Origin: Flavobacterium luteum
GTDB lineage: Bacteria; Bacteroidota; Bacteroidia; Flavobacteriales; Flavobacteriaceae
Assembly: GCF_008806775.1 (NCBI RefSeq)
Contig: NZ_WAEM01000005.1
Coordinates: 124,001-188,000, forward strand
DNA: 64,000 nucleotides
Reading direction: 5' to 3'
A program made the translations under genes and the position numbers. Below, in pieces: positions 56,030 to 64,000 of the stretch (position 1 is the stretch's first letter; the number at the start of each line of letters is the position of its first letter). The notes under the pieces are model-generated. The model was not told where the DNA came from, made no database searches, and saw nothing but the letters and a program-made list of their open reading frames with translations.

Positions 56030-56719
56030 TTACCCTTTTTTGAGTTCTTTTTGAACGATTTTCATTCCTTCTGATCCAGATGTAGCAATAATTTTAATGT
56101 CATTTGGAACATCGTAGATAGTTGCAGGTTTTGGATCGATGTAATAAATTGGGATTGAAGTATGAGCAAAATGTATCAAACTTGCAGCAGGATAAACTTG
56201 TAAAGAAGTACCAATTATGATAAGAATGTCCGCTTTTTCAACAATAGCAACGGCCTCTTCCAACGCAGGAACTTCTTCTCCAAACCAAACGATATGCGGG
56301 CGTAAGGTATTGCCCTTGTCATCCAAATCACTAAAGTTTAAATCGTCCTGCCAATCTAGAATGTAATTCGTGTTTGTTGCGCTACGAACTTTTAACAACT
56401 CACCATGCAAATGCAACACACGAGTGCTTCCTGCTTTTTCGTGCAAGTTATCTACGTTTTGAGTGATGATATCGACATCAAAGTGCTGTTCTAAGTCCGC
56501 TAAGATTTGATGTCCTAAATTGGGTTCAACCTCCTTAAGTTGGCTACGCCTTTGGTTATAAAAATCAAGTACAAGTGCTGGGTTTTTAAGCCAACCTTCT
56601 GGTGTTGCTACATCCATTACATTGTGACCTTCCCAAAGTCCGTCACTATCCCGAAAAGTTTTTATACCACTTTCGGCACTTATTCCCGCTCCCGTCAAAA
56701 CTACAAGTTTCTTTTTCAT
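56030..56719 (-). CDS. NAD-dependent protein deacylase (sirtuin) without zinc cysteines
   Basis: A 229-residue sirtuin that would remove acyl groups from lysines using NAD+. NAD-binding motifs GAGISAESGIKTFRDSDGLW and TQNVDNLHEKAGS and the catalytic HLHGE are present, as is YNQRR, typical of class III (CobB-like) desuccinylase sirtuins. The four Cys residues that normally hold zinc (C-x-x-C pairs) are absent from the region after HLHGE. The ATG at 56719 is followed by KKKLVVLTGAGIS. Divergent from the TrmH-type gene. Confidence 0.9.
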   Translation of the reverse strand: MKKKLVVLTGAGISAESGIKTFRDSDGLWEGHNVMDVATPEGWLKNPALVLDFYNQRRSQLKEVEPNLGHQILADLEQHFDVDIITQNVDNLHEKAGSTRVLHLHGELLKVRSATNTNYILDWQDDLNFSDLDDKGNTLRPHIVWFGEEVPALEEAVAIVEKADILIIIGTSLQVYPAASLIHFAHTSIPIYYIDPKPATIYDVPNDIKIIATSGSEGMKIVQKELKKG

Positions 56720-56785
56720 AGCTAAAATACTTTAGGAGCTAAAGCTACTCTTTTTTAGTATTTTTACCAAAAATAATTCCGCAAC

Positions 56786-57448
56786 ATGATTGACCTCGAT
56801 TACCTTCATTTCTTAGAAAACATCCTAACAGAAAACAGAAAAGAACGATTTCAGAAAGTGCTACAAAACCGAACCAAGCATTTTACAATTGTTGTTGAAG
56901 ATATTTTTCAGATGCACAATACCAGTGCAGTGATGCGCAGTTGTGAGGTCTTTGGGATACAAGAGCTAAATGTGATTGAGCAACGGTATGGAAAAAGCAT
57001 CGATAAGGAAATTGCCATGGGTGCCCAAAAATGGGTCGATATCAATACGTTCGACAATGTATCAAGTTGCGTGGATACGCTGAAAGCGAAAGGCTACCAA
57101 ATTATTGCTGCAACACCACATGAGAACGATTGCTTACTAGATGATTTTGATATTTTGAAACCAAGTGCTATATTCTTTGGAACGGAACGTGACGGATTAT
57201 CCGAAGAAATTTTGAAACGGGCGGATGGGTTTCTCAAAATTCCTATGGTAGGCTTTACAGAGAGTTTAAATATATCCGTTTCGGCTGCGATTATTATTCA
57301 GAATCTGACCAACCGATTGCGAAATTCTACAATTGATTGGCATTTATCTGAAATAGAAATTTTAGAAAAACGTTTGGATTGGGCTAGTAATTCTATTAAA
57401 GATATTAAACGAATTGAGGCAAGATATTATGAAGATAAAATCAAATAG
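56786..57448 (+). CDS. TrmH-family RNA 2'-O-methyltransferase
   Basis: A 220-residue SPOUT methyltransferase, probably tRNA (Gm18) methyltransferase. It contains the family N-terminus (NRTKHFTIVVEDIFQMHNTSAVMRSC with the catalytic Arg) and the knot motifs IFFGTERDGLSEE and IPMVGFTESLNISVSAAI. The exact tRNA position is by homology. It is divergent from the sirtuin gene. Confidence 0.9.
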   Translation: MIDLDYLHFLENILTENRKERFQKVLQNRTKHFTIVVEDIFQMHNTSAVMRSCEVFGIQELNVIEQRYGKSIDKEIAMGAQKWVDINTFDNVSSCVDTLKAKGYQIIAATPHENDCLLDDFDILKPSAIFFGTERDGLSEEILKRADGFLKIPMVGFTESLNISVSAAIIIQNLTNRLRNSTIDWHLSEIEILEKRLDWASNSIKDIKRIEARYYEDKIK

Positions 57449-57460
57449 GAATTAGAAAAT

Positions 57461-58225
57461 CTAGTTTTTCTTCAACACTTTATATTGCTCATAACATTCA
57501 CTAATGGCATCCATGATTTGTAAATCATTGGCCGCCTTTACAAAAGCTTCCGAATAATTACAACGTTCCATAATTTCTGCTATTTCGTTTTTGTCTATTC
57601 CAAGAAGTACCGCTACCATTTCTCTGTCGTATTTAGATTCTAGTAAGGTTCTTACATTGTTGTCTTTTTTCATTTCTTTAAGACGCTTGAGCTCTTTTGG
57701 TTTTTTTCCAAAAAAGTTATACAACATATCAGCAGGGTTAAAAATAGAACCCATCACTCTGTTAAAAGCATTTGGAGAATATTCGCCAGCTTCATATCCT
57801 TGTTGCAATCCTGAAATACTATATCTGAAGTTATCTCGAGATGGAATTAATTTCGAATCGACTTCTAAATAACCAGTTAAATTATAAGGCATAATAATCA
57901 CTTCTTCAAGTGCGATGGCTTTTTCGGTCATCTTAATTTTTGTAGTCTTGTTTTTTATCCAATCGTTTGTAACTCTAATTTTTATAGATTGAAATCCGAT
58001 ATAGGAAATGTGTAGGGTGTCGTTTACTGTAGCTTCAATTTCAAAAAATCCCTTTTCGTTCGTATTGCTTCCTCTCGATTTGTTAAGGTTAATGATATTA
58101 ACATTAGATATAGGAAGCAATGTTTGGTCATTTTGTATGATTCCAGAAATTTTTTGGGGAGGTGTTGCTTGAGAAAAGCAGTTTAAAGAAAGGAATGTAA
58201 AAAAGAAGACTATTAAATATCTCAT
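57461..58225 (-). CDS. Exported protein with carboxypeptidase-like regulatory domain
   Basis: A 254-residue exported protein: signal peptide (1-19, LNCFSQ) and a carboxypeptidase-regulatory-like beta-sandwich (about 23-100: KISGIIQNDQTLLPISNVNI, ATVNDTLHISYIGFQS). The C-terminal part (about 110-254) is mostly helical and has no TonB-receptor plug or barrel. It is a stand-alone member of this domain group, of unknown function. Confidence 0.78.
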   Translation of the reverse strand: MRYLIVFFFTFLSLNCFSQATPPQKISGIIQNDQTLLPISNVNIINLNKSRGSNTNEKGFFEIEATVNDTLHISYIGFQSIKIRVTNDWIKNKTTKIKMTEKAIALEEVIIMPYNLTGYLEVDSKLIPSRDNFRYSISGLQQGYEAGEYSPNAFNRVMGSIFNPADMLYNFFGKKPKELKRLKEMKKDNNVRTLLESKYDREMVAVLLGIDKNEIAEIMERCNYSEAFVKAANDLQIMDAISECYEQYKVLKKN

Positions 58226-58312
58226 GTTGTGTTTAAAAAGTTTAAAAGTAATAAAACACGATAAGATATTGAATAGTCTTCTTTATAATTATAAGAAAAT
58301 TAACAAAAGGGA

Positions 58313-60283
58313 TTAGCTTTTTCTTGGTCTTCTTTCTCTAGGGGTATCTGATGTACCTTCTGAACGTCTAGGAGCTCTATCTGAAAAACCTTCTGGTCTA
58401 GGAGCATCTGATCTTCTTGGTGTTCTGTCTGATGAAAAACCGCCTTCACGTTTTGGTGCTGATGAACCTCTAGATTCGCTTCTTCCTCCAAAACCACCTT
58501 CACGAGGTGCTCTTTCTGAAAAACCGCCTTCTTTTCTTGGTCCAAAACCACCACTTCTAGGAGCTGAATTTCTATCGCTTCTAAAACCGCCACCGCCAGA
58601 ACTTCTTCCGCCACCAAAACCACCAGAGCTTCTACCATTATGGTCGCGTCTTCCGCCACCATCATTTTTAGAAATCTCAACGTTAATTCTGCGTCCTTCT
58701 AACTGAACGTTATTCAATACATCCATTACTTTATCAGTAAATTCAGGATCAGTGTTAAAGAAAGAGAACCCTTCTTTTACATCTACTTTAAATACATCAT
58801 CACGACCTAAGTCTAATGTTTCTTTTAGATAATCTTTTAAAGTCATCCAGTCAAAATTGTCTCTTGAACCAATGTTTACAAAATAACGAACTGCTCCGCC
58901 ATTGTTGTTTTCTCTTGGCTCACGGTCATCGCTTCTTTCGCGACGATCATTTCCTGAAGATTGAGATGACAAATCTCTTGTTTTCTTATAGTAATTGATA
59001 AAACGGTTGAATTCAACAGAAACCATTTTCTTAATTAACTCTTCTTTAGACAACCCTTCTAAAACGCTATTAATTGCTGGAAGATAGTTGTCAATTTCGT
59101 GATCTACTTCCGTATCTTTTATCTTGTTAGCTAAGTGCAACAATTGAATTTCACAGATTTCTATTCCAGAAGGAATCGTTTTTTCTTCAAACTTTTGTTT
59201 GATGATTCTTTCAATAGATGATATCTTACGAATTTCACTTTTAGTTACAATAACTATAGAAGTTCCTAATTTTCCAGCACGACCTGTTCGGCCTGAACGG
59301 TGATTATAGGTTTCTATTTCGTCTGGCAATTGATAGTTCACTACGTGAGTAATGTTATCAACGTCAATACCACGAGCAGCAACATCAGTAGCTACAAGCA
59401 TTTGTATTTGTCGGCCTCTAAAAGATTTCATAACAGAATCACGTTGTGCTTGCGATAAATCACCGTGTAAAGCGGCTGCATTGTACCCGTCTTCGATTAA
59501 TTTTTCAGCTACTTGTTGTGTATCTCTTTTAGTACGACAAAACACTACAGAAAAGATGTCTGGGTTTGCATCTGCTAAACGTTTCAAAGCTTCATAACGA
59601 TCTCTGGCATTTACTAAGTAAAATTCGTGAGAAACGGTAGCCGAACCAGAATTCTTAGCTCCAACTGTAATTTCAATTGGATTGTGCATGAATTGTTTTG
59701 CAATTCGAGAAACTTCTGCAGGCATGGTTGCTGAAAACAACCACGTGCTTTTTTCGTCAGGTGTTGTTGAAAGGATGTTTACGATATCTTCGTAGAATCC
59801 CATATTCAACATTTCATCTGCTTCGTCAAGAATGCAGTAATTAATTTGAGAAATGTTAACCAATCCTCTGTTAATCATGTCTTGCATTCTCCCTGGAGTT
59901 GCCACAATAATTTGTGCCCCTCTCTTAATGTCTCTGGCTTGATCCGTAATACTTGCACCACCATAAACCGCCACTACGTTAATACCTTTTTCGTATTTAG
60001 AGTAGTTTTTAATCTCGTTTGTAATTTGCAAACATAGTTCGCGAGTAGGTGATAAAATTAACGCCTGTGTATTTCTATTGTCAGCATCAATCTTTTGAAT
60101 CACTGGAAAACCAAAAGCTGCCGTTTTCCCTGTCCCTGTCTGAGCCAACGCAACTAAATCTGTGTCTTGTTCCAATAATAGGGGAATCGCTTTCTCCTGC
60201 ACTTCGGTCGGATTCTCAAATCCTAGATCGATAATCGCACGCTGTAGCGATTCACTCAATCCTAATTGTTCAAATTTGTTCAT
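58313..60283 (-). CDS. DEAD-box RNA helicase with Gly/Arg-rich tail
   Basis: A 656-residue ATP-dependent RNA helicase from the ATG at 60283 (upstream frame extends to 60307). Motifs: Q motif (GFENPTEVQEKAIP), AQTGTGKT, PTRELCLQ, DEAD (ILDEADEML), SAT, VAARGIDVD and HRSGRTGRAG. After the core come a helical region, a DbpA-type RNA-binding domain (about 460-550, RYFVNIGSRDNFDWMTLKDYL) and a low-complexity tail rich in Gly, Arg and Ser (560-656). It resembles CshA/DeaD-type helicases in ribosome assembly and mRNA decay. Cold and stress roles are typical. Confidence 0.95.
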   Translation of the reverse strand: MNKFEQLGLSESLQRAIIDLGFENPTEVQEKAIPLLLEQDTDLVALAQTGTGKTAAFGFPVIQKIDADNRNTQALILSPTRELCLQITNEIKNYSKYEKGINVVAVYGGASITDQARDIKRGAQIIVATPGRMQDMINRGLVNISQINYCILDEADEMLNMGFYEDIVNILSTTPDEKSTWLFSATMPAEVSRIAKQFMHNPIEITVGAKNSGSATVSHEFYLVNARDRYEALKRLADANPDIFSVVFCRTKRDTQQVAEKLIEDGYNAAALHGDLSQAQRDSVMKSFRGRQIQMLVATDVAARGIDVDNITHVVNYQLPDEIETYNHRSGRTGRAGKLGTSIVIVTKSEIRKISSIERIIKQKFEEKTIPSGIEICEIQLLHLANKIKDTEVDHEIDNYLPAINSVLEGLSKEELIKKMVSVEFNRFINYYKKTRDLSSQSSGNDRRERSDDREPRENNNGGAVRYFVNIGSRDNFDWMTLKDYLKETLDLGRDDVFKVDVKEGFSFFNTDPEFTDKVMDVLNNVQLEGRRINVEISKNDGGGRRDHNGRSSGGFGGGRSSGGGGFRSDRNSAPRSGGFGPRKEGGFSERAPREGGFGGRSESRGSSAPKREGGFSSDRTPRRSDAPRPEGFSDRAPRRSEGTSDTPRERRPRKS

Positions 60284-60303
60284 ATGTATTTTTAAAATTT
60301 GGT

Positions 60304-60312
60304 GCAAAAGTA
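60304..60312 (-). promoter_or_regulatory. -7 element of the RNA helicase gene
   Basis: TACTTTTGC on the minus strand, 20 bp before the ATG, fits TAnnTTTG. Confidence 0.45.
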
Positions 60313-60383
60313 CACTTTAAAAACCATATAATCTAACAGAAAACCCAGATTTAATAATTTAATACTATTTGACAATCAGCAAG

Positions 60384-60956
60384 TTAGTTTTTTAAGTAGT
60401 CTATGAGTTGCTGAGTAGCCTTTCCGCGATGGCTGACTTTGCCTTTTTCTTCAAGAGAAAATTGCGCAAATGTCTTTTTAAAACCATCGGGTTGAAAAAT
60501 AGGATCGTAGCCAAATCCTTGATTTCCAGTTTTTTCAAAAGTGATTGTGCCTTTTGCAATTCCAGTAAAAAGATGCTGCTTTCCATTAATATTTAATGCA
60601 ATTACTGTTTTAAATTGGGCATTTCGGTTGGGTTTGTCTATTAAGTTTTGTAGCAATTTAGCCATGTTATCATCGTCACTTTTTTGTTCGCCAGCATAAC
60701 GAGCCGAATAAACTCCGGGCCCCCCATCTAATGCTTCCACTTCTAAACCAGTATCATCAGCAAAGCAATTGTAACCGTACTTTTGAGTAACATAGTTGGC
60801 TTTTAAGATAGCATTGCCTTCAATGGTGTCTGATGTTTCAGGGATTTCTTCCAAACAACCTATATCTGGTAAACTTAAAAGTGCTATGGATTTAGGCAGC
60901 ATACTCTGTACTTCAATAATTTTATTCTTATTATTCGTTGCAAATACAATTTTCAT
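60384..60956 (-). CDS. rdgB: XTP/dITP diphosphatase (RdgB/HAM1)
   Basis: A 190-residue house-cleaning enzyme that hydrolyses non-canonical purine NTPs (dITP, XTP). It starts KIVFATNNKNKIIEVQSMLP, then ADDTGLEVEALDGGPGVYSARYAGE, the signature FGYDPIFQPDG, and SHRGKATQQLIDYL at the end. All match HAM1 proteins. Single gene. The 479-bp gap before the next ATG shows only AT-rich sequence. Confidence 0.95.
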   Translation of the reverse strand: MKIVFATNNKNKIIEVQSMLPKSIALLSLPDIGCLEEIPETSDTIEGNAILKANYVTQKYGYNCFADDTGLEVEALDGGPGVYSARYAGEQKSDDDNMAKLLQNLIDKPNRNAQFKTVIALNINGKQHLFTGIAKGTITFEKTGNQGFGYDPIFQPDGFKKTFAQFSLEEKGKVSHRGKATQQLIDYLKN

Positions 60957-61435
60957 AGTTGTAAAATGTAGGGTTTAGTTAAAATAAGGTTGATTGTCTT
61001 TTTATTTTCAGCATTTTTTCAAACGGTTTGTTACTAGCACTTTTTCGTTTATAAGCTAACGTCTCAATTTTTGTTCAAATATAATTGAATTTTCTATTTA
61101 TTTATTGAGGTTTTTTTACAGTGTAGCTCTAATTATTTCAATTTTTTTATATTCGTTTAAGTTTAAATCATCAACTATTTCATATTTATTTTTTAAGAAG
61201 AAACTAATGTATTTTGCAATAAAAATTTTACAAAAAAAAGAAAGAAATTTACATTTAATCGAATATTTAGGTTAGTTGTCTGATTTTTTTTTTATTCTGA
61301 AATTCAAATATTACTTTACACTCCATAATTATAAAATGCAAACATCTTAAACACAAATTTTAGGAATATTAACACTTTATAATAAAGAAAAATTATAAAT
61401 TGAAATTCAATACTAACCCCAACAAAAATTATTTT
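60957..61435. other. 479-bp AT-rich gap without a gene
   Basis: No coding frame, tRNA or clear promoter. A weak TATTTTG motif occurs near 61200. No 21-bp half-site pair like those near the AraC genes was seen, so the following T9SS cargo appears to be controlled differently from the one at 49606. Confidence 0.5.
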
Positions 61436-63520
61436 ATGAAAAATTTTTTACTTATCGGTTTGTTTTTTGTAAGTACTCTAAGTAGTAATGCAAACAATAA
61501 CAATTATTCGGCTTTAAGCCATTCAAATGAATCTACAGAAGCGTCAACTCTTGCATGTACGACGTGTACTAAATTGATAGTTTCACAATGTGGTGCTACA
61601 TTAGCATCAGTTAGTACTTCCATTTTGGCATCACCAGTAACTTCTGCTACAAATTATAGATTTGAAATTACTAAAGGCGCGAGTGTTACTGTACTTGAGT
61701 CAGGAACTAACAGATCATTTACTTTAACGCAATCAGCTGGTTTAGCAGCATACAATACAACTTACAGTGTTCGAGTAGCGGTTAAAATAAGTGGAGTTTG
61801 GGATGATTATGGAATTGCTTGTTCTGTAACTACTCCGGCGTTACCAGGTCTTACTAAAGTAGTAGCCAGTCAGTGTGGTATAACCTTAGCAAATGCAACA
61901 ACTCCAGTTTTAGCCGATGAGGTATTTGGAGCAACAACCTATCGTTTTGAAGTATCTAATGGAGAGACTGTTATTGGGACTGTAAATGCTGCAACTAGAA
62001 CTTTTCAAATGACTCAAGTTACAGGATTAGCTTACAGCACACAATATAGCGTGCGTGTAGCAACAAATAACAATGGATTTACCTATGGTACTCCTTGTAA
62101 TATTACCATACCAGCAAGTAACACGCAAACTAAGGTTGTTTCAGGGCAATGTGGTGTGACTGTTCCTTTGGCTACTACTCAAATAAATGCAGATCAAGTT
62201 TTTCAAGCTACAGCTTACAGATTTGAAGTTACCAATGGTGCAACTGTTCGATTTGTTCAAAATGTAAATCGATTTTTCAACCTTAGCCAGTTGTCAGGAG
62301 GTGCTGCCTATGGAACAACTTATTCTATTCGTGTTGCAGTAGTATTTCAAGGAACTCTACAATTGTATGGACCTCCTTGTACCGTTACTTTGCCACCACT
62401 TACAAAGTTAATTCCTTCTCAATGTAATGCCAATTTATCAGCAGTGGCTTCGCCAATCTGGGCGTCTTTAGTGCCTTCTGCTAGTGCTTACCGTTTTCAA
62501 GTTACTAAAGGAGCTTCTGTAAGTGTTTTTGAAACTACCAACAGATACTTTCAATTAACCTTATTGCCTTCAGGAGTTGCTGCATACAACACTACTTATA
62601 GTATTAAAGCAGCTTATAAATTCAATGGAACATGGTTGCCATACGGCGATGCGTGTACATTAACAACTCCAGTAACGGTAACTGCAACTAAACTTATAGA
62701 TTCTCAATGCAATAGCGCAATAGCTTCATTTAGTACACCAATCTTAGCGAATGAAGTCTTCGGAGCTAGTTCATATAGTTTTGAAGTTACACAAGGAGCT
62801 AATGTAAATGTTGGACAATCCAATACAAGATCGTTTCTATTGTCTAAATTACCAGGTTTAATATACGGTGTACCATGCAGTGTTAGAGTTGCTGTTACTT
62901 TTAATTCAGTGTTACAACCTTACGGCACTGCTTGTGTTGTAACACCGCCAAGTACTGTCGGGACTACTCAACTTATTGCTTCACAATGTGGTGCTACATT
63001 AGCAACAATAAATACACCTATTTTAGTAAATGAAGTATATTTAGCCACTGATTATCGTTTTGAAGTTACTGAAGGAGCAAACGTAAGAACCTATGAAACA
63101 ACATTAAGATATTTCTTATTGTCTCAGTTAGTGGGTGGAGGTGCTCCTAGCACGACTTATGCTGTAAGAGCTGCTGTAAAATTCAACGGAGTATGGCAAG
63201 ATTTCGGACCATCTTGTAACGTAACAACACCAGCGGCATCAATTAGTAGAATGAACAATAGTTTAGTAAATACAAACTTTGCTGTAAAAGCATTTCCAAA
63301 TCCTTTTGCTTCACAATTTAAATTAGATATTGAAAGTGCTAGTGATAGTGTTGTAGAAGTTAAAGTTTACGATATGATTGGTCGTCAATTAGAAATTCGT
63401 AAAGGAACCGTATCTGAATTGTCTTCGCAAGAAGTTGGTGCTAATTACCCACGAGGTGTTTACAACGTATTGGTTTCTCAAGGAGAAAATGTAAAATCTA
63501 TCCGAATGATTAAAAGATAA
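61436..63520 (+). CDS. T9SS-secreted protein of six Cys-containing repeats
   Basis: A 694-residue secreted protein from the ATG at 61436 (signal peptide MKNFLLIGLFFVSTLSSNAN; a TTG at 61400 is less likely). Six tandem repeats of about 95 residues follow, each starting T-K-x-x-x-x-Q-C-(G/N) and ending C-x-(V/L/I)-T-x-P with R-F-E-(V/I)-T in the middle, so each holds a Cys pair and looks like an FN3-type sandwich. The C-terminus (VKAFPNPFASQFKLDIES to SIRMIKR) is a type A sorting domain. The repeats and sorting domain match those of the 49606 protein. A surface adhesin or gliding-associated cargo is plausible. Confidence 0.88.
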   Translation: MKNFLLIGLFFVSTLSSNANNNNYSALSHSNESTEASTLACTTCTKLIVSQCGATLASVSTSILASPVTSATNYRFEITKGASVTVLESGTNRSFTLTQSAGLAAYNTTYSVRVAVKISGVWDDYGIACSVTTPALPGLTKVVASQCGITLANATTPVLADEVFGATTYRFEVSNGETVIGTVNAATRTFQMTQVTGLAYSTQYSVRVATNNNGFTYGTPCNITIPASNTQTKVVSGQCGVTVPLATTQINADQVFQATAYRFEVTNGATVRFVQNVNRFFNLSQLSGGAAYGTTYSIRVAVVFQGTLQLYGPPCTVTLPPLTKLIPSQCNANLSAVASPIWASLVPSASAYRFQVTKGASVSVFETTNRYFQLTLLPSGVAAYNTTYSIKAAYKFNGTWLPYGDACTLTTPVTVTATKLIDSQCNSAIASFSTPILANEVFGASSYSFEVTQGANVNVGQSNTRSFLLSKLPGLIYGVPCSVRVAVTFNSVLQPYGTACVVTPPSTVGTTQLIASQCGATLATINTPILVNEVYLATDYRFEVTEGANVRTYETTLRYFLLSQLVGGGAPSTTYAVRAAVKFNGVWQDFGPSCNVTTPAASISRMNNSLVNTNFAVKAFPNPFASQFKLDIESASDSVVEVKVYDMIGRQLEIRKGTVSELSSQEVGANYPRGVYNVLVSQGENVKSIRMIKR

Positions 63521-63546
63521 TTGATTTTGAATAAAATGAATTTGAT

Positions 63547-63577
63547 AAAAAACCTTCACTTGTTGAAGGTTTTTTTA
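63547..63577 (+). terminator. Terminator of the second T9SS cargo gene
   Basis: A 12-bp perfect stem (AAAAAACCTTCA / TGAAGGTTTTTT) with a 5-nt loop and a T run, 26 bp past the stop. Confidence 0.85.
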
Positions 63578-63703
63578 TGCCTTTTTTTGAAATAGGACGT
63601 ATGATAAAAGTACTTTGGATTTATAAAGTATCTAATGTTATTAAGTGAGTCTTGTAATTTAAATGGCTTTTAAACCGAAGTGTTTTCTTATGATACGATA
63701 GCA

Positions 63704-63784
63704 TTAAAAATGTGTGTCTACAACATTCAGGTATTTATTTTTATAAAGGGTTTCCGATACAACTCCTTCAATTGTAAAGCTGAA
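63704..63784 (-). pseudogene. Relic resembling a GNAT acetyltransferase C-terminus
   Basis: Twenty-six minus-strand codons between stops read FSFTIEGVVSETLYKNK then YLNVVDTHF. The pattern G-F-x-x-E-G-V-x-x-x-x-L-Y-K-N-x-x-Y-x-(D/N)-V resembles the last strands of GNAT acetyltransferases. The N-terminal acetyl-CoA site is absent. Short match, so low confidence. Confidence 0.35.
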
Positions 63785-63788
63785 TTAA

Positions 63789-63899
63789 CATGAGCATTTA
63801 GAACGGAGTTAAAAAGAAGTTTATGCTGAACAGATTGATTTAAAAATAGTAGATTTTCAAAAGTATTGGAAGAAGTATCTAGAAATGCAAGACAAGTAA
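63789..63899 (+). pseudogene. Relic of an unknown gene near the right edge
   Basis: In one plus-strand frame, HEHLERS then a TAA, then KEVYAEQIDLKIVDFQKYW and KKYLEMQDK to a final TAA. Composition is typical of a helical protein end. One in-frame stop suggests decay. The 480-bp segment after the second T9SS cargo gene thus holds only relics, the terminator and the start of a gene. Confidence 0.35.
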
Positions 63900-63952
63900 G
63901 ACGTATATATGATGATTGTTATAACTAAAATAAACAACTCAGTTTAGTTGTG

Positions 63953-64000
63953 ATGAATAGCATAAAAGAGCAAATAGAAAACATAAAAAAAGGAGTCTTG
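63953..64000 (+). CDS. Start of a gene cut by the window edge
   Basis: An ATG opens a frame of 16 codons (MNSIKEQIENIKKGVL) to the end of the window. The pattern I-x-x-(Q/R)-I-x-x-I-K-K-G-x-L resembles the start of DUF6088/AbiEi-type antitoxin proteins, which would fit the relic-rich neighbourhood, but too little is visible for a firm call. Confidence 0.4.
   Translation, partial: MNSIKEQIENIKKGVL

Noticed and set aside
58300-58680. A 126-codon minus-strand frame overlapping the end of the helicase gene
   Set aside because: It is a shifted frame of the low-complexity Gly/Arg/Ser tail and gives a Val/Glu-rich nonsense protein.

Overview
The window looks like a chromosomal segment of a Flavobacterium-type bacterium (Bacteroidota, Flavobacteriia). 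The evidence is AT-rich DNA, promoters of the TTG-N19-TAnnTTTG type (clearest upstream of rplS and of an HU-like gene), two secreted proteins with type IX secretion (T9SS) C-terminal sorting domains, a TonB-dependent receptor paired with a DUF4249 lipoprotein, and family assignments such as DUF3276, DUF1573, monomeric isocitrate dehydrogenase and a cyclophilin-FKBP fusion. This taxonomic call is inference; no rRNA or tRNA gene was found in the window.

Layout. 1-6.6 kb: the end of an unknown gene, a TPR histidine kinase with its LuxR-type regulator, a lipoprotein, and two sugar/envelope-type genes (GT-C-like membrane protein, methyltransferase). 6.6-22.8 kb: housekeeping genes (uvrB, rlmF, a NudK-like hydrolase, thiamine pyrophosphokinase, isocitrate dehydrogenase, rplS, trmD, PPIase, a small cytochrome c) with a TonB receptor/DUF4249 pair. 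22.9-25.6 kb: a glgA-glgC glycogen operon. 25.9-31 kb: universal stress protein, a four-repeat membrane protein, a decayed segment with a possible small insertion, a PUR-like protein and an ABC exporter. 31-34.2 kb: nusB, DUF1573, yajC, pepT. 35-37.5 kb: an MBOAT acyltransferase with an SGNH-like partner. 38.4-44.1 kb: pyrD, an HMG-CoA-lyase homologue, guaB, and the pseudouridine-degradation pair psuK-psuG.

44.2-52.2 kb is the accessory region and the most interesting part. It holds a truncated YoeB-like toxin relic, two ~200-bp structured repeats whose hairpins show compensatory changes, an HU-like gene behind a four-copy 22-bp-period palindrome array, and two paralogous membrane-anchored AraC-family regulators. 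Each regulator gene is preceded by two pairs of ~17-bp half-sites spaced exactly 21 bp. The second regulator is divergent from a T9SS-secreted protein with a seven-repeat (probably beta-propeller) domain. 52.3-61 kb returns to housekeeping and envelope genes (antiporter, purB, sirtuin, TrmH-type methyltransferase, RNA helicase, RdgB). 61.4-63.5 kb is a second T9SS cargo protein sharing a Cys-containing repeat and the sorting domain with the first. The right edge holds short gene relics and the start of another gene.

My best candidates for something undescribed are the AraC-type regulators with their 21-bp-spaced operator pairs next to a T9SS cargo gene, the 22-bp palindrome array at the HU-like promoter, and the two covarying hairpin repeats. 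All were read by eye; no database search or folding program was run.
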